Assembly (NCBI GenBank): GCA_002291925.1
Contig: DBAY01000003.1
Coordinates: forward strand, 1 to 24,715
Length of the DNA: 24,715 bases
Direction of reading: 5' to 3'
Source: Alphaproteobacteria bacterium UBA998
Lineage (GTDB): Bacteria; Pseudomonadota; Alphaproteobacteria; Rickettsiales; UBA998
The translations under genes were made by a program, and so were the position numbers. The notes beneath the pieces were generated by a model. The model was not told the origin of the DNA, ran no database searches, and was given only the letters and a program-made list of their open reading frames with translations. The number at the start of each line of letters is the position of its first letter. Positions within the stretch are counted from its first letter, which is position 1. Shown here one piece after another: positions 16,500 through 23,509 of this stretch.

Positions 16500-17258
16500 A
16501 TGGAAGAGCCCGCTTTCAATCTGATGACCCTCGCCACGCAGTATATGTTCTATGCCACCTTTGCGGGCATGCTTGCCTCGGCGGTCTACATGCTGATGGA
16601 GCGCAACAACCTCACCCCGCGCTACAGCGCTGTGGCCAGCCTGTGCACCATGGTGGTGGTGATTGCCTGCGTGAATTACAGCTTCATGAAAAACATGGTC
16701 GGCATCGATGGCGTCTACGAATCCCTCGCCCGCTTCCCGACGCAGTTCCGCTATGCCGACTGGGTGCTGACCACCCCGCTCATCCTCGCCTCACTGGTCC
16801 TGCTGACTAACTACCCCCGCCGAGGCGCGCTGATGACCAAGCTCATGCTGGCCGACCTGATGATGATCGTGCTCGGCTATGTGGGCGAGGTGAGCATCAA
16901 CCAGGCGGGCGGCGGCACCACCACCGGCTGGGTCTGCTTCCTTGCCTCCTGCGCCTGCTTCGCGTTCATCCTGCTCACGATTTACACCGAGCTGTCGCAC
17001 GCGGCCGCCGACCTGCCGATGAACCTGCGCGGGCAGTTCGCCTTCCTGCAGAATTTCGTGCTGATCGTGTGGATGGTCTACCCGCTCGGCTACATGGCCC
17101 CGCTCCTCGGTTACAGGGGTGAATTGCTGGCCCTGCGCGAACTGATTTATTGCATCGCGGACCTTACCGCCAAGGGCGGCTTCGGCATCGTCGCCATCAG
17201 CCTGGCCAAACGGCTCTCGCTGCTGGAAATGCAAAGCCTCCAAGCCACCCGCGCGTAA
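16500..17258 (+). CDS. Microbial (type I) rhodopsin, likely sensory
   Basis: This 252-aa seven-helix retinal protein has its Schiff-base lysine at K225 in helix G (ADLTAKGGFG), with counter-ion D221. Helix C reads FRYADWVLTTPLILAS. R84, D87 and T91 match Arg82, Asp85 and Thr89 of bacteriorhodopsin, but the proton-donor position (Asp96; Glu108 in proteorhodopsin) is S98, a D-T-S motif. The conserved proteorhodopsin helix B His is Asn (N59). Absence of a donor carboxylate slows Schiff-base reprotonation and is typical of sensory types, for example the Anabaena sensory rhodopsin. The spectral-tuning position is I95, which by the proteorhodopsin rule suggests green rather than blue absorption. 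A strong AAGGAGA lies upstream of the ATG. Some slow pumping cannot be excluded. Confidence 0.95.
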   Translation: MEEPAFNLMTLATQYMFYATFAGMLASAVYMLMERNNLTPRYSAVASLCTMVVVIACVNYSFMKNMVGIDGVYESLARFPTQFRYADWVLTTPLILASLVLLTNYPRRGALMTKLMLADLMMIVLGYVGEVSINQAGGGTTTGWVCFLASCACFAFILLTIYTELSHAAADLPMNLRGQFAFLQNFVLIVWMVYPLGYMAPLLGYRGELLALRELIYCIADLTAKGGFGIVAISLAKRLSLLEMQSLQATRA

Positions 17259-17269
17259 GTACCCGCCCT

Positions 17270-17302
17270 GCCCTGTCGCCGGGGACTTCCTGGCGACAGG
17301 GC
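17270..17302 (+). terminator. Strong hairpin after the rhodopsin gene
   Basis: GCCCTGTCGCC (17270-17280) pairs perfectly with GGCGACAGGGC (17292-17302) around an 11-nt loop, 11 bp past the rhodopsin stop. It probably ends the blh-transducer-rhodopsin transcript. No U-run follows, so it may instead work as an mRNA-stabilising 3' hairpin. Confidence 0.5.
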
Positions 17303-17571
17303 GTGCCAGTAAAGACACCACACCTTGCGGGGCAATGCCGTTTCACTTTATAGATAAATAAGAGAATCTGGCGCAGGGAGTCCGACTAACTTCTCCCTGT
17401 AAGCCATACAAATGCTTATTTCTTAGATAAAGAGCGAAAAATCTACTCGCATTTCTACTCTCACCTCCTTTGGATTAGGATGCAGCTTAATGGCTGTCAT
17501 TGGATGTCGTCCAGTTGCTATGTAAGCTGAACTGGATATGCTGACTCTGCAATGTGCATCAGGAGTTTAAG
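17303..17571. other. Non-coding boundary between core genes and mobile-element remnant
   Basis: No gene or tRNA is visible here. Base composition drops clearly at this point compared with the preceding genes. The stretch holds a hairpin CAGGGAG/CTCCCTG (17374-17380 with 17393-17399), a short direct repeat TCTACTC (17442-17448 and 17454-17460), and two related TAGATAAA-AGAG segments. It is the likely left edge of the imported segment, but I found no matching attachment repeat on the other side. Confidence 0.35.
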
Positions 17572-18230
17572 TTGTATTCGCTCGATTATTGGCGTTTGTG
17601 TGATGAGCTATCCGTGCTTCATGCCGCGCTTCTTATTGTTGGAAAAGACCCATCTGAAATCTCTGTATATGTCGAAAAATGGGCAGTACATGAACGCCCT
17701 GTTGGATATGAAGCTGCCAAAACGGCTCTCAAGAACGCCGTACGTTCAGGGCGATTAAAAGCCATTATCGCCATGAAGCATGGCCAAGAGGATGGAACGA
17801 GGAAGCCGAGGAAGGAGAACGGCATGACGATATAGATGGCAAACAGTATATCTTCAAAGTGGAGCCTGACTGGAATGCCACGACCATCCATATCGATGAT
17901 CTGCGTGATTGGCTTAGAAGCAGAGGGTATAACTCCGGCTTTTTCTTTTCTCATAGCGAACAAAAACCCGATTTTCTGAATAATCAGCACGCCAATTATT
18001 CATCCAAACTCGCTGCCGCAATCGAAGTGTGGAATGCCGTGACAGAAAATCCCTCTCTCGCAAAAGGTAAATCAGTGAAACAGGCCATGATGATATGGCT
18101 TCGTTCTCACGCGGGGCGATTTGATTTAATCAAAGAGGATGGAAACCCCAATGAAAGCGGAATCGAGGAAGTCGCAAAGGTTGCAAACTGGAACACAAAA
18201 GGCGGCGCACCCGAAACACCAGTAGGCTAA
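17572..18230 (+). pseudogene. Hypothetical protein gene with a single-base frameshift
   Basis: Two open frames read as one protein. The first half starts at a TTG (17572) with AGGAG 6 bp upstream and gives MYSLDYWRLCDELSVLHAAL, continuing to AIIAMKHGQE. The second half continues in the next frame with WNEEAEEGERHDD, IDGKQYIFKVEPDW, and ends at 18230 after KVANWNTKGGAPETPVG. The span is 659 nt, one base short of a whole number of codons. That points to a one-base deletion near 17793. Intact it would be about 219 aa, with a helical, mixed-charge sequence. I do not know its function; it sits just upstream of an AlpA/integrase module. A sequencing error is possible. Confidence 0.6.
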
Positions 18231-18430
18231 CCTACCTCCCCCCCTTTTTACTAGGCATAGGTTGGCTTTCATGAACTGAGGGGCTACACACCCCTCCCCC
18301 CTGTTAGCAGCAAACCATACCACCCCTACCGCTGAATAACGGGGCGAGTTTTCTTAACCCGCCTATCTATCAGCGCACATCGATTTCGCCCATGTTGCCC
18401 TCGTAATTCAACAAACGAGGAGTAACCACT

Positions 18431-18667
18431 ATGAAATCCAATGAGCTTTCCCTGAACCAAGGCGCTGCCGACCCAGCACGTGACAGAATTCTGCGCCTGC
18501 CCGATGTCAAGGCACGCACTGGCCTGAGTCGCAGCAGCATCTACACTTACATCAAGGACGGGAAGTTTCCTCACCACATCGCGCTGGGTGAGCGCAGCGT
18601 GGGTTGGTATGAGAGCGAAGTGGATGCGTGGGTAGCATCACGCCAGCGCGTTAGCCGGAAGGCGTAG
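18431..18667 (+). CDS. AlpA-family excisionase-like regulator
   Basis: This 78-aa DNA-binding protein has the AlpA fold: ILRLPDVKARTGLSRSSIYT (about 21-40), YIKDGKFPHHIALGERSVGW (about 41-60), then ESEVDAWVASRQR. The residues RSVGW followed by E-x-EVDAW are characteristic. AlpA proteins regulate integrase genes or act as excision directionality factors on prophages and islands. GAGGAG lies 8 bp upstream of the ATG. The 200 bp before it (18231-18430) are non-coding and contain a C-rich tract and an imperfect inverted repeat near 18225-18275. It heads a three-gene module with the HTH/zinc-ribbon gene and the integrase. Confidence 0.88.
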   Translation: MKSNELSLNQGAADPARDRILRLPDVKARTGLSRSSIYTYIKDGKFPHHIALGERSVGWYESEVDAWVASRQRVSRKA

Positions 18668-18678
18668 GGAATCGCCTT

Positions 18679-19158
18679 GTGCAGCGTTTCCCCATCCACA
18701 GGATCAGGCTTCGGCATACTTATACGCTGAATGAGGTTTCCGAGTTGCTGGTTGTTCATAAGAACACTGTCCGCATGTGGCTCAAGAGCGGCCTCAGGGC
18801 AATCGATGACTCTCGCCCGATTCTCATTTTTGGGGCCGACTTAAAAGCCTACCTTTCGCAAAAGCAGGCCGCGAAGAAAACCTCATGCAAGCCCCATGAG
18901 TTTTTCTGCCTAAAATGCAGAGCGGCAAGAAAGCCTTGGGGTGAGATTGTGGACATCACCATTCGCCGCCCAAACCTCTTCAACATACATGCGATATGCG
19001 AGGTGTGTGACACAGCCATGAACAAGGCCGCAGGCATCAAAAGCCTTAGCCAACTGCATCAAGCGTACCGAGTCCAGCAGATACACCCAAGGCACATAGT
19101 AGAGACCCTGCCACCCAGCGTGAGATGTTACTTACAAGACAAGGAAAAGAACCAGTGA
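18679..19158 (+). CDS. Helix-turn-helix protein with C-terminal zinc-ribbon-like motif
   Basis: This 159-aa protein has an N-terminal MerR/excisionase-like HTH (about 14-60: YTLNEVSELLVVHKNTVRMW then LKSGLRAIDD). After it comes a region with two Cys pairs, C77-x2-C80 (FFCLKC) and C107-x2-C110 (AICEVC), that could bind zinc. Proteins of this layout are commonly encoded directly before a tyrosine integrase in alphaproteobacterial islands, with GTGA or ATGA coupling, as here (its stop overlaps the integrase GTG at 19155). It starts at a GTG (18679), with AGGGA 8 bp upstream overlapping the alpA stop region. A role in controlling integration or excision is inferred from context. Confidence 0.82.
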   Translation: MQRFPIHRIRLRHTYTLNEVSELLVVHKNTVRMWLKSGLRAIDDSRPILIFGADLKAYLSQKQAAKKTSCKPHEFFCLKCRAARKPWGEIVDITIRRPNLFNIHAICEVCDTAMNKAAGIKSLSQLHQAYRVQQIHPRHIVETLPPSVRCYLQDKEKNQ

Positions 19159-20194
19159 AATACAATGCGAAAAACGAGCGAATCAAACGCTTCTATTTTT
19201 CATATCTCAAAGATGCGACTTTTCATATCTCAAAGATGCGACAGGTAAAAGCGACTCAACCATTGAGGGCATTCGCAAATCCATCTTCATGTTCGAGGAA
19301 CATATCGGATTCCGTGACTTTGGAGCCTTGCATCCTGAGCAGATCATTGCCTTCAAGAAGCGACTTCAATTTCAGCACAACCTTCGCACGGGAAAGAGCA
19401 TCAGCATTGCGACGGTACACACCACGCTCCAGCATTTAAAAGCCTTCTTCCGGTGGCTCGCGTTCCAACCCGGTTTCAAAAGCAAAATCCATGTGCCAGA
19501 CATCGAGTATTTCAGCCTCACCGATAAGCAGGTAAGCGCCGCTAAGGCAGAAACCTACAAAGAATCCCCTACCTTGGAGCAGATATTCTATGTGCTGCAA
19601 TCTATGCCCACGGAAAGCGAAATCGCCAAACGTAATCAGGCATTGATAGCCTTCACTCTCCTTAGCGGGATGCGTGACAATGCCATCATATCCCTCAAGT
19701 TGAAGCATGTGGACATCGTGGCAGGCCTGATTCGGCAAGACCCCCGCGAGGTGAAAACCAAGTTCAGCAAGTCTATTAATACCTTCTTCTTCCCCGTGGG
19801 GGGCAACGCCAAGGAGATCGTGGTCGCTTGGGTGAATTACCTCCGCAAGAAAAAGCTATTCGGGATGGATGACCCACTCTTTCCCAAGTCAGAAATGGGC
19901 TTGGGCGAGGATGGACTTTTCAAGGCGATGGGATTGAGCCGAAAACACTGGCAGACCGCAGGGCCGATGCGCGATATTTTCAGGCAGTCATTTGAGAGTG
20001 CTGGGCTTCGCTATTATCACCCTCACCTGTTCCGGCATACGCTGGTTGCCTTGGGGCAAACCATGTGCAAGACGCCCGAGGAGTTCAAAGCTTGGAGTCA
20101 AAATCTGGGGCATACCGATGTCATGACGACCTTCACCAGCTATGGCTCTCTAAGCCCACATCGCCAAGGGGAATTGATTCGCGGATTACAGTAG
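19155..20194 (+). pseudogene. Tyrosine recombinase/integrase disrupted by a 23-bp tandem duplication
   Basis: The gene starts at a GTG (19155) overlapping the preceding stop and reads MKYNAKNERIKRFYFSYLKD, then a 23-bp duplication (19197-19242) throws it out of frame. Removing one copy restores a continuous 338-aa integrase: the span is 1040 nt, and 1040 minus 23 is 1017, exactly 339 codons with stop. The N-terminal SAM-like core-binding domain spans the lesion. The catalytic domain downstream is intact: Arg in LLSGMRDNAI, Lys in EVKTKFSKS, HxxR in HPHLFRH, His in LGHTDVMTTF and nucleophile Tyr in TSYGSLS. An ATG inside the gene (19289) could start a truncated protein lacking part of the core-binding domain, so residual activity is possible but doubtful. 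Confidence 0.85.
19197..19242. repeat. Exact 23-bp tandem duplication in the integrase gene
   Basis: Two perfect copies abut at 19197-19219 and 19220-19242; each runs from TTTTCATATCTC to AAAGATGCGAC. Twenty-three is not a multiple of three, so the duplication frameshifts the integrase. The perfect identity points to a recent event or to an assembly artefact. Confidence 0.95.
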
Positions 20195-20221
20195 TTTTTT
20201 ACTGAGTGTAGCAGTGATGTG

Positions 20222-20258
20222 AAAATAAGATGCCCCCGAAAGCAAGCCTTCGGGGGCA
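20222..20258 (-). terminator. Rho-independent terminator of the tracrRNA
   Basis: TGCCCCCGAA (20231-20240) and TTCGGGGGCA (20249-20258) form a perfect 10-bp stem with an 8-nt loop. On the minus strand it is followed by TCTTATTTTC. On the plus strand no T-run follows, so it serves the minus-strand RNA. It matches the conserved final hairpin of II-C tracrRNAs. Confidence 0.85.
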
Positions 20259-20324
20259 GATACTTTGCGGTATCATACGATACCTTATTACAGCAACGCG
20301 TTCCGACACGGCAATGCTATAGAC
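20222..20324 (-). ncRNA. tracrRNA of the type II-C CRISPR system
   Basis: On the minus strand the region reads, 5' to 3', as a tracrRNA of the Neisseria meningitidis type. First comes an anti-repeat (about 20316-20287) ending in CGCGTTGCTGTAATAAGG, very like the Neisseria CGTTGCTACAATAAGG. Then come a short nexus hairpin GGTATC/GATACC (20284-20279 with 20274-20269), the segment CGCAAAGTATC, and a final GC-rich terminator hairpin ending TCTTATTTT. A possible promoter on the same strand is TTGACA (20360-20355) with AATTAT (20336-20331), spacer 18, placing the start near 20324 and the length near 100 nt. It diverges from cas9. The anti-repeat implies a CRISPR repeat beginning near (G/A)TTACAGC and containing TTCCGACACG. 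The exact 5' end is inferred. Confidence 0.85.
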
Positions 20325-20333
20325 CTAGCCATA

Positions 20334-20355
20334 ATTGATAAAATTATCTATCAAT
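20334..20355. promoter_or_regulatory. AT-rich inverted repeat in the tracrRNA-cas9 promoter region
   Basis: ATTGATA (20334-20340) and TATCAAT (20349-20355) form a perfect 7-bp inverted repeat with an 8-nt spacer. It lies between the putative tracrRNA promoter elements and upstream of cas9. It could be an operator for both transcripts; no regulator is identified. Confidence 0.35.
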
Positions 20356-20389
20356 GTCAATTGCAAATCTCAGTGGGGGAGAAACCGCG

Positions 20390-23300
20390 ATGGGCTACAC
20401 ACTAGGAATTGATATCGGCATTGCGTCTGTTGGGTTTGCAGGCGTTTCGGTAAAAGAACAAACTATTCTCACAGCTGGGGTACATATTTTTGATGCCGCA
20501 GAAAACCCTAAAACCGGCGCATCTTTAGCGGAGCCCCGCCGTACAAAAAGGGGAATGAGGCGTGTCATCCGCAGGCGGGCTGTTCGTAAATGTCAGCTAC
20601 GCATGCTTTTCCAAAAGCATGGCCTTCAATGCGTTGAAGCGATAGATACCCCCTCCCCCAGAACCGGTAAAGGGAATCCTCCCAAATCTCCTTGGGACTT
20701 CCGTAAAGAGGCCCTAGAGCGTCGCCTAACAGATGAAGAGTTGGTGAGAGCACTTTTTCACATAGGAGCGCATCGCGGGTTTCAGTCAAACCGTAAGGGG
20801 GCTGAACTTAATAATTTAGAGGGGAAGAAGGCACTCGCGGGCGCAAAGGAGCTTGAAGTCCGCATGGAATCCGCCAATGCAAGAACTATCGGTGCGTTTC
20901 TTGCCAGTCAGCCAAAAAAGCGTAATGGCGATGGTTCTTACGATAACTTTGTTACGCGGAATTTACTGCGTGAAGAAGTGTCTGTGATTTTCGAAATGCA
21001 AAGAAAACTAGGAAATCCCAAAGCTACGCCAGAACTGATGCAGGAGTTTTCCAACCTCGCTTTTTTCCAGAGGCCGCTACAGTCTTCCGAAGGAATGGTC
21101 GGCGAATGCACCTTTGAAAAGGGAGAAAAGCGTGCCCCTAAATGTTCCTACTCAGCAGAGTTATTTGTCGCATGGTCACGCTTGAACAATACCAAGATTA
21201 GAATGATGAATGGTGAAGATCGCGTCCTTACACAAGAAGAAAAGCAACGGCTAATAGACAAAGCCCATGCCCTCAAATCTTTTAGCTATAAACAGGCGCG
21301 TAGCGAACTCCGCCTTCATGAAGAAGAGCGCTTTAATATCAGCTATCGCAAAACCAAAGAAGCAGATGACTCTTGGGAGAAGATACGCGAAGCTACCGAG
21401 AAGTCATCTTTTATAGTCTTAAAAGGTTATCATGAATTGAAAGGGGCACTGGATACAGGGAGTGCTCTCGACTGGCAGCAATGGACAAACACTCGCCGAG
21501 TGTCGCTGGATGACATAGCGCGTGTTATTTCATTTTATGAGGATGAGACAGAAATCCGCACGCTGTTGGCACCGCATGGCTTGAGCGAAGCACAAATGCA
21601 AGGCCTGTTGAAAATCACAAGTTTTAGTCAGACCGTTGACTTGTCACTTAAAGCAATCGGGAAAATCCTCCCCTATATGCAGCAAGGCATGACTTACGAC
21701 AAAGCATGTGACGCAGCTGGCTACAATTTCAATCGCAAGGAAAGCCAAGGGCAAAATAGAGTGCCGCCCTTTAAGGATGTTCGTAATCCTGTGGTGAATC
21801 GGGCGCTAGCACAATCACGCAAGGTGATCAATGCCATGATCCGCACACATGGCATACCAGAGACAATTATCATTGAGATGGCAAGAGAGGTTGGAAAGCC
21901 CTTCAAAGAGCGCAAGGATATTGAGCGCGAGCAAAAGAAAAATGAAGCCCATAGGAACGAAGCGAAACAACACGCTGCTGAAATTCTTGGTATGCACCCC
22001 GATAACATAAGAGGAGAGGAGATACTAAAACATCGTCTGTGGAAGGAGCAGGAAGGGTTTTGCCCTTATTCTGGTGTATATATTACACCAGAGATGCTGC
22101 GGGATTCTTTGGCAACACAAGTAGATCATATTATTCCCTACAGCCGCTCGTGGGACGATTCCTACATGAACAAAGTGCTATGCCTAACAGACGAAAATCA
22201 AAGCAAACGAGAGCGCACACCCTACGAATACCTTCATGCTACACCTAGATGGAACGCTTTTGTTTCGTTTGCTGCCCGCCTTCCCTACAAAAAAGCTGAG
22301 CGTATGCTCATTGAAAATTTCGATGAAAAGAAGGCGAAGGATTGGAAAGATCGCGCGTTAAACGATACGCGCTACATGACCCGTTTGCTAAAAAATCATT
22401 TGGAGCAAAACCTTGGTCTTGGCCAAGGCAACCGCGTACAGACGCGTAATGGCCAACTCACAGCCCATCTTCGCCGCTCATGGGGGTTCCCAGACAAAGA
22501 TCGTCGCAATGACCGCCATCATGCACTAGACGCGATTGTCATCGCATGCTCAACGCAAGGCATGGTTCAGGAGCTTTCTAACTGGAATAAATACGAAGCT
22601 AAACGTAAGAACCCCACCGAAAGACCGTTGCCGCCGAAGCCATGGGAAAGCTTCCGTGATGATGCAAAAGCTGCCGTGGAGAAGGTGTTTGTCAGCCGCA
22701 TGCCAGTGCGAAAAGTGACCGGCACGGCGCATGAGGAAACCATACGTAGTATTAGGGAAGATGGAACCGGCAAACGGCAAATTGTTCAGCGGAAGAAGCT
22801 GAGTTCTTTAAGCCTTGGCGATCTTGAAAATCTGGTGGATAAAGAGCGAAACATTAAACTCTACAACGTATTAAAAGAGCGGCTTGAGCAACATGGCGGC
22901 AAACCTGATAAAGCCTTTGCTACCGCTATTTATATGCCAACCAATGACCCTACAAAACAGGGACCGCGCATTCATGCGGTGAACATCATTACTAATGAAA
23001 AGACAGGTGTTCCCATCAATCAAGGACTAGCGAGCAACGGGGACATGGTGCGGGTTGATGTCTTTAAGAAAGATGGGAAGTATCACCTCGTGCCCATTTA
23101 TGTGCATCATTTCGCCAGCAAATCCCTACCCAATCGCGCCATCGTTGCCTTCAAAGATGAAAATGAATGGCCGGAAATGAAGGACGAAGACTTCCTGTTC
23201 TCATTACATAAAAATGAGTTTGTAAGGATTGTTACTAAGAAGGAAACCGTTGAAGGTTATTACAACGGTACACATCGTGGAACAGGCGCGATGAGCATAA

Positions 23301-23509
23301 GGACTCATGACAGTGATCCCGGCTATGGAAAAGAGGGAATAAAAGAGGGCATTGGCGTTAAGACCGCGTTAAACCTTGAGAAATATACTGTTGATTATTT
23401 TGGCATAAAAACCAGAGTGATGAAGGAAACGCGGCGTGGCGTGGCGGACACTGATGATTCAGAATCCGACGAAGCTGAACCTTTCCAAAGGGCAGATAAC
23501 GCTGCGTAA
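20390..23509 (+). CDS. cas9: Cas9 endonuclease, type II-C
   Basis: This RNA-guided double-strand nuclease is about 1039 aa. All catalytic residues are in place: RuvC-I D8 (GIDIGIASVG), RuvC-II E496 (IIIEMAREVG), HNH D579-H580 with N594 (VDHIIPYSRSWDDSYMNKV), and RuvC-III H711 and D714 (DRHHALDAIVIA). The Arg-rich bridge helix follows RuvC-I (EPRRTKRGMRRVIRRR). The REC region is compact and the C-terminal wedge/PAM-interacting part spans about 820-1039. Size and sequence resemble the Neisseria-type II-C enzymes. The start chosen is the ATG at 20390, behind GGGGGAGA; an ATG at 20354 would add 12 residues but lacks a ribosome-binding site. No csn2 or cas4 is present, which supports II-C. The gene is less GC-rich than the first 17 kb, suggesting transfer. 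The PAM cannot be read from sequence. Confidence 0.97.
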   Translation: MGYTLGIDIGIASVGFAGVSVKEQTILTAGVHIFDAAENPKTGASLAEPRRTKRGMRRVIRRRAVRKCQLRMLFQKHGLQCVEAIDTPSPRTGKGNPPKSPWDFRKEALERRLTDEELVRALFHIGAHRGFQSNRKGAELNNLEGKKALAGAKELEVRMESANARTIGAFLASQPKKRNGDGSYDNFVTRNLLREEVSVIFEMQRKLGNPKATPELMQEFSNLAFFQRPLQSSEGMVGECTFEKGEKRAPKCSYSAELFVAWSRLNNTKIRMMNGEDRVLTQEEKQRLIDKAHALKSFSYKQARSELRLHEEERFNISYRKTKEADDSWEKIREATEKSSFIVLKGYHELKGALDTGSALDWQQWTNTRRVSLDDIARVISFYEDETEIRTLLAPHGLSEAQMQGLLKITSFSQTVDLSLKAIGKILPYMQQGMTYDKACDAAGYNFNRKESQGQNRVPPFKDVRNPVVNRALAQSRKVINAMIRTHGIPETIIIEMAREVGKPFKERKDIEREQKKNEAHRNEAKQHAAEILGMHPDNIRGEEILKHRLWKEQEGFCPYSGVYITPEMLRDSLATQVDHIIPYSRSWDDSYMNKVLCLTDENQSKRERTPYEYLHATPRWNAFVSFAARLPYKKAERMLIENFDEKKAKDWKDRALNDTRYMTRLLKNHLEQNLGLGQGNRVQTRNGQLTAHLRRSWGFPDKDRRNDRHHALDAIVIACSTQGMVQELSNWNKYEAKRKNPTERPLPPKPWESFRDDAKAAVEKVFVSRMPVRKVTGTAHEETIRSIREDGTGKRQIVQRKKLSSLSLGDLENLVDKERNIKLYNVLKERLEQHGGKPDKAFATAIYMPTNDPTKQGPRIHAVNIITNEKTGVPINQGLASNGDMVRVDVFKKDGKYHLVPIYVHHFASKSLPNRAIVAFKDENEWPEMKDEDFLFSLHKNEFVRIVTKKETVEGYYNGTHRGTGAMSIRTHDSDPGYGKEGIKEGIGVKTALNLEKYTVDYFGIKTRVMKETRRGVADTDDSESDEAEPFQRADNAA

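Noticed and set aside
17360..17410. tRNA fragment as integration target
   Set aside because: The stem-loop at 17374-17399 is isolated; no cloverleaf, T-loop motif or CCA end could be found.
20231..20258. Terminator of the integrase gene on the plus strand
   Set aside because: The hairpin has no T-run on the plus side but has one on the minus side, and it fits the tracrRNA 3' hairpin.
20354..20389. Upstream ATG for cas9 adding 12 residues
   Set aside because: No ribosome-binding site, while GGGGGAGA fits the ATG at 20390, which gives the usual Cas9 N-terminus close to RuvC-I.
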